DNA of 33,927 bases from JAWXUD01 sp044432945 (lineage in GTDB: Bacteria > Cyanobacteriota > Vampirovibrionia > Gastranaerophilales > Gastranaerophilaceae), in assembly GCA_044432945.1 (NCBI GenBank), contig JAWXUD010000020.1:1-33927 (forward strand), read 5' to 3'. Both the position numbers and the translations under genes were made by a program. Within the stretch, counting starts at the first letter, position 1; every line of letters starts with the position of its first letter. Below, piece after piece: positions 1 to 8,165 of the stretch. The notes under the pieces are model-generated. The model was not told where the DNA came from, did not search any database, and saw only the letters and a list, made by a program, of their open reading frames with translations.

Positions 1-1196
1 GTCATAGAATGTTGACAGCAAGTGAATTTTTGCAAATGTCTGGACGTGCAGGTAGACGTGGAATGGACGAAGTTGGATATGTAACAGTTATTGGTACACA
101 ATTCCAGACACCTGAGGAGGTGGCGGAGCTTGTTTTAAGCGATGCTAATCCATTAGAAAGCCGTTTCTCACCGAGTTATTCAATGGTTTTAAATTTATTG
201 CAACATTTTAGTTTGGCTGAGGCTAAGGAATTGATTTTAAAAAGTTTCGGTTATTTTTCATCAGGTTCAGCGTTGCAATCTTTGTTAAAAGCTGTTGAGA
301 TGAATGAAAAAGATATAATAGAGCGTGAATTTGATTGTCCATTTGGGCATAATGATGATGATTTGTATAATTATGAGGTTTTACGCAAAACTTATGTTCA
401 AAACCGTCAAACATTCAAAAAAATCTGTAAACAAGAGCGTGCAAAAAATCGACCGTTATCACAAGAAGCTTTGAAATTTGGTTCTGAGACAAAAGCAATG
501 TTAGAAAAAATGCATACTTTTGCTTGTGATAATTGTAAATTATATAGAAAACATGCAAAAAATATTGAAGTAACTATAAGATTAGAGCAGAAACAGCAAA
601 AATTAGTTAAAGAGATTGAAAAACAAAGAGATATTTTTTGGAACAAATTTCTTTCACATCGTGCAGTTTTGGCTGAAGTTGAGTATTTAAGAGATGATTA
701 TCCATCAGAATTAGGTGTTATGACCTCACAAATCAATTCTGAAAATGAGTTATTTATTGCTGAAATTATTAATTCAAAAGTTTTAGAATCACTTTCGCCA
801 GCACAGTTAGCGGGTGTAGTTTGTGCAATTATAACCGAAGATTTAAGGACTGAGATACCATATCAACCAATAAGTGAACAGGTTCGAAAAACACTTAATC
901 TTATTAGAAATATACGTAGAAAAATCGATAAAATCCAGGTTAAACACGGTGTTGAAGCTCCTATGTACATTAATCCTTATTTTAGTACAATGATAGAAAC
1001 TTGGGTCGATGGTGCAGATTGGGACAAAATTGTTGAGCAAGTTGATATGGGTGAAGGTGATATCGTACGATCATTTAAGCGTGTTGTTGATGTGTTGCGT
1101 CAGTTTACAAATATAGCAAATGTTCCAGAAGCCCTTGTTTATAATGCTCGTGAAGCGGTTGATGGAATTTTACGTGAGCCTGTTAATATAGATTAA
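1..1196 (+). CDS. Ski2-like DEAD/DEAH-box RNA helicase, C-terminal part (5' end outside window)
   Basis: The frame is open to the left edge, so the first in-window ATG at 9 is internal and the gene is partial. Helicase motif VI is visible immediately (QMSGRAGRRGMD). It is followed by a winged-helix/ratchet-type stretch, a cysteine-containing insert (ACDNCKLY and a FDCPFG motif) with coiled-coil character, and a C-terminal DSHCT-type helical domain ending near residue 395 of the visible part. This order is that of Ski2/Mtr4-like superfamily 2 helicases, which occur in cyanobacteria and unwind structured RNA in the cytoplasm. The gene converges on the next one with only 18 bases between stops. 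ATPase motifs lie outside the window, so activity cannot be judged here. Confidence 0.88.
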   Translation, partial: HRMLTASEFLQMSGRAGRRGMDEVGYVTVIGTQFQTPEEVAELVLSDANPLESRFSPSYSMVLNLLQHFSLAEAKELILKSFGYFSSGSALQSLLKAVEMNEKDIIEREFDCPFGHNDDDLYNYEVLRKTYVQNRQTFKKICKQERAKNRPLSQEALKFGSETKAMLEKMHTFACDNCKLYRKHAKNIEVTIRLEQKQQKLVKEIEKQRDIFWNKFLSHRAVLAEVEYLRDDYPSELGVMTSQINSENELFIAEIINSKVLESLSPAQLAGVVCAIITEDLRTEIPYQPISEQVRKTLNLIRNIRRKIDKIQVKHGVEAPMYINPYFSTMIETWVDGADWDKIVEQVDMGEGDIVRSFKRVVDVLRQFTNIANVPEALVYNAREAVDGILREPVNID

Positions 1197-1214
1197 CAAT
1201 TCAAAAAAGATTTT

Positions 1215-1628
1215 TTATCGTCTAACGTTTTGTGCTATTATTCCAGAAACCCAAGGGACATAACTGTATAACCCTAATAGTGATGATATAGCCAGATAGA
1301 TTATGAATAAATATATGATGATTTGTATAATCGAATATTGTATAAATATTGGCATATTTAATAAAAATGTTACTTGAGCAATCAATTTACTTAAAAATGG
1401 AATTATTGATAAAATATTACAGCAAAAGTTTATTATGTAAGAAATAATAAAAATAGTTATCGAAATAAAAATCGATTGAAATATATGATATTGCAAGAAT
1501 TTTTTAAGTGGTGCTTTTGTAAATAACGAAATAATTAACCAAATAAACCCAGCCATTCCCATTGTAATATATGATAATGAAGCTATAATTCTTTCTAAAA
1601 TGCTAATGTTTGACTGAAATTTAGCCAT
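1215..1628 (-). CDS. Tic20-like small integral membrane protein
   Basis: A protein of 137 residues made almost entirely of four hydrophobic segments (about 15-38, 48-72, 76-95 and 98-125). It starts LERIIASLSY, has a central KKFLQYHIFQSIF motif and ends YVPWVSGIIAQNVRR. The pattern (early RxxASLSY, then a HxxQ-like amphipathic turn before a transmembrane helix, then a Pro-containing tail) recalls the Tic20/Ycf60 family of cyanobacteria and plastids, or the related DUF4870-type proteins. The family call is by eye. Its ATG overlaps the stop of the upstream TPR gene (TAATG), so the two are translationally coupled. A role in membrane protein handling is inference only. Confidence 0.5.
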   Translation of the reverse strand: MAKFQSNISILERIIASLSYITMGMAGFIWLIISLFTKAPLKKFLQYHIFQSIFISITIFIISYIINFCCNILSIIPFLSKLIAQVTFLLNMPIFIQYSIIQIIIYLFIIYLAISSLLGLYSYVPWVSGIIAQNVRR

Positions 1629-2701
1629 TATACTATCTCCAACTCACCATTTTGTTTTCTGTCAATGTATTCATTAATCACTTGAGTATAAACCAATCTA
1701 AATTCATCATTATCAGGTTCAATGTTCATAGATGCTCTATATGATGCAATTGCTTGTTCAATATCATTTTGTAAATAATGTGCGTTGCCTATAAGCATGT
1801 AAGTTTCAGCGTTATTTGGTCTTTGGTTAAAAGTAGATTTATACAAATCAATCGCCAAATCAAGTTGATTAAAGTTTGTGTATAAATTTGCTAACAATAT
1901 TTGAGCGTTAATCTCATCAGGAGATGTGCTAATAGCTTTTTTATACATCTCAACAGCAATTTCATACTCTTCAAATTCGGTAAGAGCAATAGAATAACAA
2001 ATATATGCTTTGTAATTATCGCCTTCCATTTTAAGAGCTTTTTCAAAATATTTGTAAGCATTTTCTTTATCTTTCATCAAGGTAAGCGTGTTAGCAATAC
2101 AAATTGCAACGATTTTGTTGTCAGGGTTTAGTACAAAAACTTTTTTATACATATTTATGGCTGTTTCATAATCAAAAGTTTTAAAACATACGTTCCCCAT
2201 ATCAACTAATGCAGTGATGTTTTTAGGGTCTAATGATAGTGCTTTTGCGTAATATGCTTTTGCTTCAATATAATTTTCAGCATCTTGATATAAAAGAGCG
2301 ATAGCGTTATATATTTCTGGATTTTTAGAGTTCATATCTATTGCTCTGTTGTAATAAAACAAGGCTTTTGAAAAGTTTTTCCATTCCGCAAATACGTTAC
2401 CGATGTTGTAATAAAGCAAAAAGTTTTTAGGATTAATCTCAAGTGCTTTGTTGTAATAAGAAAGCGATTTTCTAAAATCTTTTTCATAAAACCACATTGT
2501 GCCAAGAGCGACAAGAGCTTGTAAGTCATTAGGTGCGAAGCTTAAAAGCTTGTCAAGTGTAGCTATAACATTGTTATAGTCGTTTTTTGCAAGATATAAT
2601 TCAGAAAGTTTGTGATAATTTTCGACAACCTCTGGTTCATTACATATAGCCTGAACTAAATTATTAATTAGTGTTTCTTGTTCAATATTTTGATTTTCCA
2701 T
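1628..2701 (-). CDS. TPR-repeat scaffold protein (nine 34-residue repeats)
   Basis: This 357-residue protein is almost wholly tetratricopeptide repeat. Nine 34-residue units can be laid end to end from about residue 23 to 330, each with the W/L-G-Y-A-F-A-P spacing and many ending in NPKN, NPDN or similar (for example YYNIGNV..AL.YYNRAI). A short capping helix follows. There is no signal peptide or membrane segment, so it is probably cytoplasmic, or a partner for a membrane complex. It is the first gene of a two-gene unit with the Tic20-like protein, with which it overlaps at TAATG. TPR proteins bind other proteins, and the partner cannot be read from the sequence. The Tic20-like gene is the obvious candidate to test. 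Confidence 0.9.
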   Translation of the reverse strand: MENQNIEQETLINNLVQAICNEPEVVENYHKLSELYLAKNDYNNVIATLDKLLSFAPNDLQALVALGTMWFYEKDFRKSLSYYNKALEINPKNFLLYYNIGNVFAEWKNFSKALFYYNRAIDMNSKNPEIYNAIALLYQDAENYIEAKAYYAKALSLDPKNITALVDMGNVCFKTFDYETAINMYKKVFVLNPDNKIVAICIANTLTLMKDKENAYKYFEKALKMEGDNYKAYICYSIALTEFEEYEIAVEMYKKAISTSPDEINAQILLANLYTNFNQLDLAIDLYKSTFNQRPNNAETYMLIGNAHYLQNDIEQAIASYRASMNIEPDNDEFRLVYTQVINEYIDRKQNGELEIV

Positions 2702-2753
2702 AACCTTATTTTACCTATTTTAAAATTTATTACAATACATATTTTGGTTGAAT

Positions 2754-3155
2754 TTATGCTTTGTTAAACTCTGAATATTCTTTAGACAATTCACGCCATT
2801 CGCTTTCTGATACACAAAAAGCGTTGTTCCAGAATTTTTCAATCGCATAAGTTTCACGTTCTTCTTTGTGAAGAATATGAACAACAACATCGCCATAATC
2901 AAGCAAATTCCATCTATTTTTAGCATCATTCTCCATTCTAATCGGTGAGCGTTCAAAAAGTTCTTTGATACGGAATTTTGTATTTTCCATCAATGCTTTT
3001 ACTTGAGGTGTAGAATCACCTGTAACGATTACGAAATAATCAGCTAGTGATGAAACGTTGCTTATATTTAAAATAGTGATGTCTTTTCCTAATTTGTCGT
3101 CTAACGTGCAAGCTATGATGCAAGCTAATTCTTTTGATGTTAATTCTTTTGTCAT
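2754..3155 (-). CDS. rsfS: Ribosome silencing factor RsfS (Iojap family)
   Basis: At 133 residues it has the usual length for RsfS. The Iojap core is clear: LDDKLGKDITILNISN near residue 17, SSLADYFVIVTGDST near 35, then RWNLLDYGDVVVHI near 82 and EKFWNN near 107. RsfS binds ribosomal protein uL14 on the 50S subunit and blocks joining with 30S during starvation or stationary phase. The start is an ATG preceded by AAAGGAAA. It follows rpiB on the same strand, with about 40 bases between them, and precedes the TPR gene, so a housekeeping operon is likely. In many bacteria rsfS sits near nadD, which is not seen here. Confidence 0.95.
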   Translation of the reverse strand: MTKELTSKELACIIACTLDDKLGKDITILNISNVSSLADYFVIVTGDSTPQVKALMENTKFRIKELFERSPIRMENDAKNRWNLLDYGDVVVHILHKEERETYAIEKFWNNAFCVSESEWRELSKEYSEFNKA

Positions 3156-3195
3156 AATTTTCCTTTAATTTATTTTCTTAGTTTTTATTATTATA

Positions 3196-3630
3196 TTATT
3201 CTAACATATCCAAGCGTTTTTGATGTCTACCACCTTCATAACTAGCTTGAAGCCAAGTATCGATGATGTCAAAAGCCAGATTTACGCCAATTGTTCTTTC
3301 ACCAAGACACAAAATATTTGCATCATTGTGTTCTCGAGAAGCATGAGCTGAGAAGGTATCAGAGCATAGTGCAGCACGAATTCCTTTGATTTTGTTAGCA
3401 GCAATAGATATGCCAATGCCTGTTCCACAGACTAAAACGCCACAACTAGCCTGATTTGACAGGATTTTGTCAGCAACTTTGTAAGCAAATTCTGGATAAT
3501 CACAAGAAACTTTCTCATAAGTGCCACAATCAATACATTCATAACCCTTATTTGAAAGATACTCAAAAATCTGGGTTTTGTAATCAAACCCACCGTGATC
3601 AGAGCCAATAGCTATTTTAACATTTTGCAT
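3196..3630 (-). CDS. rpiB: Ribose-5-phosphate isomerase B (RpiB/LacAB family)
   Basis: Interconverts ribose 5-phosphate and ribulose 5-phosphate in the non-oxidative pentose phosphate pathway. The N-terminal IAIGSDHGGF motif, the catalytic-cysteine segment GVLVCGTGIGIS, the anion-hole region and the REHNDANILCLGERTIG signature are all present, and the length (144 residues) is normal. I chose the ATG at 3630 because it puts the IAIGSDHGG strand at the expected distance from the N-terminus and has a GGAA 10-11 bases upstream. An in-frame TTG five codons earlier (3645) is less likely. It lies upstream of rsfS on the same strand and may share its transcript. Confidence 0.95.
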   Translation of the reverse strand: MQNVKIAIGSDHGGFDYKTQIFEYLSNKGYECIDCGTYEKVSCDYPEFAYKVADKILSNQASCGVLVCGTGIGISIAANKIKGIRAALCSDTFSAHASREHNDANILCLGERTIGVNLAFDIIDTWLQASYEGGRHQKRLDMLE

Positions 3631-3708
3631 ATGATATTTTTCCAATAACTTTACTTAGTTATCATATCAAACAAATGCTATTTTGTAAAATTTGTTACAA
3701 ATTAATGA

Positions 3709-5106
3709 TTATTCAGCTTCTGTTTTATTGTTTCCTTCAAGTTCGTTGATTTTTGCTATGATACTAGCGAAATCATCGCTTTTGCTTTCATCACCGTTAC
3801 CATATGTAGCGTAGTGATCTGATTTTTTTATGACATCGATTTTATCCATAAGTTCTTTTTTATTTGCTAAATTGAAATCACTATAATTAACTCTTTCTGT
3901 TAATTTATCTAGTATTTTATCGATGTACAGTGCTTTGCTTTTTTCAGCTGTAGAACCTGATTTGTTATCTAATCTACATTCATCTACAATAGTTTCATAT
4001 AAATTTTCATCTTGATTTTTTTGATAATGATTAGCTATTTCAACTACGTTATCAGCAGTAATATCACCAATAGCTTCTTTTAACAATTTTGTATTTGTTC
4101 CAAAATTATCTTCAACTGCTTCATCGATTTTATTCGAAATTCCTTCAACTTCTTTCATATCAACTGCATTATCAGTTTTTTCTATTTTATCAAGTCCTTT
4201 TCTTTCTAAAGTTTCTTTAGTAGGAATGTCTAGCTTGTCGAAATTCTCAACCCCAGCTTTAATGTTGCCGTCTTTATCCAAAACGCTTGGGTTTTTAGAA
4301 ATAATTTCAGCAATTAATGCTTCTTTGTCTGCATTGTTCAATTTAAGTCCATAGTTATCAACAATTCTTTTAAGTATTGCATCAACAGCTTTCATTTCTA
4401 TATCACTGTTGTATTTAATATCCTCTTCAATATTAGCAGGTGTTAAATCCTTAATACTAGAAGCTTTTTGATAGCCATCTAGTGAGATTTTGCCAGTCCC
4501 TTGTTCTTTTAAAGGGGCAACAGGAGTTTCTGGATCTGGATCTTCAACTTTTTCTGTATTTTTAAGTGCTTCATTTTCTGCTTCTAGTTTTGCGTTTTTA
4601 TCTTCTAATCCCGCAATAATTTTAGCTTGCTCAATATTTAGATTTAAATCTTTTAAACTGCTTCCAGTCGCTTTGATACCATCTTTATCATAAGAATAAA
4701 CAAGCTCGCCATCTTTAATCTCAACTTTATATCCTTTGTCGCCTAATCCTTTTTCGGTTAATTCTGCTTGAGCAGTTTTTAGTTGGTCTTCAACGCTTAC
4801 AGTTTCTGTTTTTGTTTCAGGTTTTGTTTCAGGAATTATTTTGATTTCTTGCTGTGGTTGTTGAACTTGTTGTTGGTTGCCACCGAAGAATTGAGAAACG
4901 GCACTTAGTAATGCTCCTGCAAATGCACCCCATAGTGTCATATTTGTTTCTTGTTTGCTACAGCCATTGTTCTGTCCTTGACAGCAATTGTTATTGTAGC
5001 CATTATTTACAAATATCACAGTATCTTGCTTACTTTTACTAGTTGGCGTTTTTATGTATGAGTTGCCAATATTTGTTGTTCCGTATGTTCTAGTATATAC
5101 TCCCAT
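3709..5106 (-). CDS. Unrecognised protein A of a three-paralogue cluster (Cys-rich N-terminus, one hydrophobic segment, repeated domain)
   Basis: I do not recognise a named family. It has 465 residues and starts at an ATG with an AAGGAG site 9 bases upstream. Residues 1-50 are Asn/Thr/Ser-rich with a CCQGQNNGC cluster (Cys41, 42, 49). Residues 57-75 form a Gly/Ala-rich hydrophobic segment (LWGAFAGALLSAVSQFFGG), followed by a Gln-rich and then Pro/Glu/Thr-rich linker. Residues about 108-155 hold the domain shared with the next two proteins (core GYKVEIKDGELVYSYDKDGI). A short coiled coil follows (155-185), then a long helical C-terminus containing the phrase KNPSVLDKDGNIKAG. There is no classical signal peptide. 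The gene lies 23 bases downstream of paralogue B and is probably co-transcribed with it. The hydrophobic segment suggests membrane association. Function unknown. Confidence 0.75.
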   Translation of the reverse strand: MGVYTRTYGTTNIGNSYIKTPTSKSKQDTVIFVNNGYNNNCCQGQNNGCSKQETNMTLWGAFAGALLSAVSQFFGGNQQQVQQPQQEIKIIPETKPETKTETVSVEDQLKTAQAELTEKGLGDKGYKVEIKDGELVYSYDKDGIKATGSSLKDLNLNIEQAKIIAGLEDKNAKLEAENEALKNTEKVEDPDPETPVAPLKEQGTGKISLDGYQKASSIKDLTPANIEEDIKYNSDIEMKAVDAILKRIVDNYGLKLNNADKEALIAEIISKNPSVLDKDGNIKAGVENFDKLDIPTKETLERKGLDKIEKTDNAVDMKEVEGISNKIDEAVEDNFGTNTKLLKEAIGDITADNVVEIANHYQKNQDENLYETIVDECRLDNKSGSTAEKSKALYIDKILDKLTERVNYSDFNLANKKELMDKIDVIKKSDHYATYGNGDESKSDDFASIIAKINELEGNNKTEAE

Positions 5107-5129
5107 AAGAGTTTCTCCTTAATTGTTGT

Positions 5130-6590
5130 TTATCTTATAAATATATTACCTGTTTGCTCATCTGTTTTTTGGCTAAGTTTTGTTGTTTGAGAAACTAAAT
5201 CGTCATAGTTATCTATGTCGTCGTTTTCTGAACTTGATAAATCTTCTTTTGCATTGTTTATTTTCTTTAATAATTTTTCTTTAGATTCAAATTCTTTAAC
5301 GAAAGTTTCACAATCTGATTTTGTTGCTGTTAAAGTTCTCATTTCATCTGCATTTGATGCTAAGTTTCTATCTGGTGATTTTGATCCTGTTCCTTGAAGA
5401 TTTTTGATTTCTTCATCTAACTTGTCAACTTTCGCTTGAGCCCAAGCTATTGAACCTTTTGTTTCAGCACTTCCTTCTAATTTTTCAATTAGAGTGCTGC
5501 AAGTTTCATACTCCTCACTTCCTACAGTGTAGTTAGCAAGGTTAGCTTTTTGAGTTGCTAAATTACTTGTTAATTTCTGAACTTGACTTTGTGCATCACC
5601 CTTGTCTTTTTCTAAACCACTAATTTGATTATTAATCACTTTAACTTCTTGTTCATTTGCTTTTATTCTCTTTTCTGTAGCTTCAAGTTTTGTATTGACT
5701 TCTTTTAATGCACTTTGATCTAGTGGGTTATCGCTTGTAATTTCTAATTTTCCTAATAGAGTAGAAAGTGATGTTGTATCATTATAATTTGTAGTCGCAT
5801 CACTGATAGCTGTTCTTAAATCAGTAGTGTTTTCTGCATCTTTCATTCCGTTAATTAAACTACTTGTTGTTACTGTTGCTTCATCTGATGTCGTAGTATT
5901 AACAGCTGCAGCTCCGCCAGGTCTTTCACCTGATCCAGCACCATTTGGTCCACCTTGTGGTCTTTCACCATTGCCTGCACCTTGAGGTCTTTCGCCACTG
6001 CCAGCTCCTTCTGGCCCCCGTCCAGTGCCAATGGTTCCATCAGGAGTATTTGCGTTACCGTCTATATATGAAGTTAATTCACTTAAACTATACGCACCTT
6101 GTGTACCATTGCCATCAGTATAAGTGTATACAACCCTATTTGAGCTTGTGTCATAGGTCGCACTATAATTATTGCCTAATTTTGCATCTTGAATTTCTTT
6201 CATTGCAGTATCAACTGCTTTTTGTTGAGTTTCATTCAATTGTTGTCCTTGACCTGCTTGTTGTCCTTGACCTGCTTGTTGTCCTTGACCAGTTTGTTGT
6301 GCTTGTCCATTTTGTTGAGTTTTTATACCTAAAAATCCAGCGACAGCAGTGAATGCAGCAGTCAAGCCGACTAGCCATTTTTGACCTGTAGTTAATTTTT
6401 GTTCGCCACAATCACAATCACGATTTTGGCTATAACCATAACCTGTTGTGTTATAAACCTTAGTGCTACTACTGCCAAAAACAGAACTATAACCGTTAAA
6501 ATTGTTATAAGTACCGCTAGTATTAAGACCAGCACCTGCTCTATATTGCTGCAAATATGTAGTTTTTACATTGCTTTTGCTAACGGACAT
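5130..6590 (-). CDS. Unrecognised protein B of the three-paralogue cluster (Gln/Gly repeats, coiled coil)
   Basis: A 486-residue protein starting at an ATG with GAGGAG 12 bases upstream. The layout matches its neighbours: a Ser/Thr/Tyr/Asn-rich N-terminus with a CDCGE motif (Cys59, Cys61), a hydrophobic segment at about 72-89 (WLVGLTAAFTAVAGFLG), then a hexapeptide Gln repeat (GQGQQA, residues 96-117). The shared domain spans 124-177 (core NNYSATYDTSSNRVVYTYTD). After it comes a Gly/Pro repeat (GAGSGERPQ-type units, about 193-227), a Thr/Ser-rich stretch, and a long coiled coil (about 280-400) rich in Glu, Lys and Gln. No enzyme motif is visible. The low-complexity repeats and coiled coil suggest a structural or surface-associated role, which is inference. 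Confidence 0.72.
   Translation of the reverse strand: MSVSKSNVKTTYLQQYRAGAGLNTSGTYNNFNGYSSVFGSSSTKVYNTTGYGYSQNRDCDCGEQKLTTGQKWLVGLTAAFTAVAGFLGIKTQQNGQAQQTGQGQQAGQGQQAGQGQQLNETQQKAVDTAMKEIQDAKLGNNYSATYDTSSNRVVYTYTDGNGTQGAYSLSELTSYIDGNANTPDGTIGTGRGPEGAGSGERPQGAGNGERPQGGPNGAGSGERPGGAAAVNTTTSDEATVTTSSLINGMKDAENTTDLRTAISDATTNYNDTTSLSTLLGKLEITSDNPLDQSALKEVNTKLEATEKRIKANEQEVKVINNQISGLEKDKGDAQSQVQKLTSNLATQKANLANYTVGSEEYETCSTLIEKLEGSAETKGSIAWAQAKVDKLDEEIKNLQGTGSKSPDRNLASNADEMRTLTATKSDCETFVKEFESKEKLLKKINNAKEDLSSSENDDIDNYDDLVSQTTKLSQKTDEQTGNIFIR
6241..6311. repeat. 18-bp tandem repeat encoding GQGQQA units
   Basis: Inside paralogue B an 18-base unit beginning TTGTCCTTGACCTGCTTG starts at 6241 and recurs at 6259 and 6277, with a decayed copy from 6295. 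The period of 18 keeps the reading frame, giving hexapeptide repeats in the Gln-rich linker between the hydrophobic segment and the shared domain. Near-identity of the first two copies points to recent slippage or duplication. Confidence 0.85.
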
Positions 6591-6602
6591 TTGCTTTTTT
6601 GC

Positions 6603-6638
6603 TCCTCGTCTTAGTACTCTCTTAAATGTATAAAGTAT
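6603..6638 (-). promoter_or_regulatory. Upstream element of paralogue B shared with paralogue C
   Basis: The stretch directly upstream of the start of gene B closely matches the one upstream of gene C (8055-8086). Written on the plus strand, both contain TACTCT, then an AT-rich spacer, then TATAAAGTAT. On the coding strand this reads as ATACTTTATA followed by an AGAGAGTA-like stretch and then the GAGGA ribosome-binding site. It probably includes the -10 region of a common promoter type. No good -35 box is visible. Confidence 0.45.
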
Positions 6639-6718
6639 TTTCAGAGTAAGCTATTTCACATGACCTCTATTTTTGTAACAAAACTTAATAATAAGTCGAA
6701 ACCGTTTTTATCAGTAGA

Positions 6719-6742
6719 AAAGCTCCAGAATTCTGGAGCTTT
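6719..6742 (-). terminator. Perfect 24-bp palindrome downstream of paralogue C
   Basis: AAAGCTCCAGAA is followed immediately by its exact reverse complement, 29 bases past the stop of gene C. In RNA it forms a strong stem with a small loop and a few U residues on each side. It sits between genes C and B, so B probably has its own promoter. Confidence 0.65.
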
Positions 6743-6771
6743 AAAATAAATTATGAATTTATTGATTATAC

Positions 6772-8046
6772 CTAGGCTTCACCTATATTTTTGCCATATC
6801 CTTCAAAGCCTTTGTGTTGGATTAATTTATCAACATCTTCTAGTACATATAAATTACCTTTAGAAATTTCTTCACCATTTTTGCTTACGCATTCATAAAT
6901 AGGTTTGCCGTTATAATATGATCCAGTGAACTCATATTTATAAACATTTCCGTTTTTATTTATTTGTTTATCAGTTAAAGTAAACTCTTCAAGCGGTTTT
7001 GAAGCATCAGCACCCCTCGTGATATTACCAATTTCAGTACCAATATCTTGAGTATCGCCACTGTTGTCATGGCAGTTCATTTTAATATTTTCGTCAATTT
7101 TTGAATAATCAAACTCTTGTATACCTGCAATGACCAATGCTTCTAATTCTTCTTTTGAATTAGCACTATAAATATTGTTATCTTTGTCTACATATGTAAA
7201 TGATTTACTTCCATCAGGTAATGTTTTCTCTTTTACTGCAGCTTCATCATAACCAACTTTTTTCAATGCTTCTGCATTCGGATTATTTAATTTTGCTAAT
7301 TCAACATCAACTGCTTTTTTTAATTCATCTAAATCTTCTGATTCAAAAGCAAAACCGTTTCCTCTATAAATAAATACATTTCGCTCTGGATCATAAGTGT
7401 AACCTTCACCAGCCTCTGATGCTAATAAATTTTTAGCTTTTTGCTCAGCTGTCAATTCTGCTTCGCCTTCATTATCGCCTTTGCCTGATTTTGATGCATT
7501 TACTTCTTCAATAAGTTTATTTAAGTCAGTATTCTCAAGTTTAATACCATCTTTATCATAGTAATATTTTATATTCTCACCATCAAATGTGTATCCAAAA
7601 CCGTCACCGTGTGCTTTTTCAGCTTCTGTAATCGCTTTTGCAGCTTTTTCACAAGGTGAATCTGTTGTAATTTCGCTAGTGCTAGTTTTACCTTTTAACG
7701 CTGCATTAGCTGCATCTAATTCTTTTTGCATTGATGCCATTCTTGATTCTAAACTTGATGCATAATTGCTCCAGTTATTTGTTGAGTTATAGCTTGTATA
7801 GTTTCCGTATCCAGTCCCTCCGCCAAAGCAGCCACAGCTAGAATTATAACTCATAGGTTGATAATATGATTGCTGACGTGAGCCAAATAGGTTGCCAAAA
7901 TAGCTTCCTAATGAAGCACCAAAATTAAAACCACCCATGAAACAACTTAATCCAGTCGCCCAATTGTTACCCCCACCACCTGAACGGTGATGATGACAGT
8001 TGCGATTAGAATTATTATTAATAATTATTGTTCTAGTGCGTCCCAT
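6772..8046 (-). CDS. Unrecognised protein C of the three-paralogue cluster, with three or four copies of the shared domain
   Basis: A 424-residue protein whose ATG has an AGAGGA site. The N-terminus is Asn/His/Gly-rich (NCHHHRSGGGG, Cys17) and runs into a Gly-spaced hydrophobic segment (about 29-54) resembling a glycine zipper. A Tyr/Ser/Gly stretch with CGCFGGG (Cys71, Cys73) and a short coiled coil (about 95-118) follow. The domain found once in proteins A and B appears here at about 132-183 (FGYTFDGENIKYYYDKDGIK), 201-250 (GYTYDPERNVFIYRGNGFAF) and 256-308 (TLPDGSKSFTYVDKDNN). A looser copy is possible at about 355-412 (YEFTG..YNGKPIYECVSKNG). Each unit reads helix, two or three short strands, then a second helix. 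No catalytic motif is visible, and the function is unknown. Confidence 0.75.
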   Translation of the reverse strand: MGRTRTIIINNNSNRNCHHHRSGGGGNNWATGLSCFMGGFNFGASLGSYFGNLFGSRQQSYYQPMSYNSSCGCFGGGTGYGNYTSYNSTNNWSNYASSLESRMASMQKELDAANAALKGKTSTSEITTDSPCEKAAKAITEAEKAHGDGFGYTFDGENIKYYYDKDGIKLENTDLNKLIEEVNASKSGKGDNEGEAELTAEQKAKNLLASEAGEGYTYDPERNVFIYRGNGFAFESEDLDELKKAVDVELAKLNNPNAEALKKVGYDEAAVKEKTLPDGSKSFTYVDKDNNIYSANSKEELEALVIAGIQEFDYSKIDENIKMNCHDNSGDTQDIGTEIGNITRGADASKPLEEFTLTDKQINKNGNVYKYEFTGSYYNGKPIYECVSKNGEEISKGNLYVLEDVDKLIQHKGFEGYGKNIGEA

Positions 8047-8054
8047 GATATTAT

Positions 8055-8086
8055 CCTCTCGTAATACTCTATGAATATATAAAGTA
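8055..8086 (-). promoter_or_regulatory. Upstream element of paralogue C shared with paralogue B
   Basis: On the plus strand it reads CCTCTCGTAATACTCT, then ATGAATATATAAAGTAT. It matches the B upstream stretch at most positions from the ribosome-binding site to the TATAAAGTAT block. See the entry at 6603-6638. Confidence 0.45.
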
Positions 8087-8165
8087 TATACTTAATAAAT
8101 AATTGCCTTTTTAAATAAATCACAGTTAATAATTCTTTACAAAAGAGTATATAACCCTTCAATTT

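Noticed and set aside
6241..6311. Tandem 18-bp repeats considered as a CRISPR-like array
   Set aside because: Units are contiguous without spacers, keep the reading frame of protein B, and have no cas genes nearby.
5945..6352. 135-codon open frame on the plus strand opposite paralogue B
   Set aside because: It lies wholly antisense to a well-supported gene and owes its length to the repeats there. It has no ribosome-binding site and its Leu/His/Val-rich product is unlike a real protein.
3709..8046. Cys motifs of proteins A, B and C considered as lipoprotein lipoboxes
   Set aside because: The cysteines precede the hydrophobic segment instead of following a signal peptide, and no L-x-x-C context at the end of an N-terminal hydrophobic helix is present.
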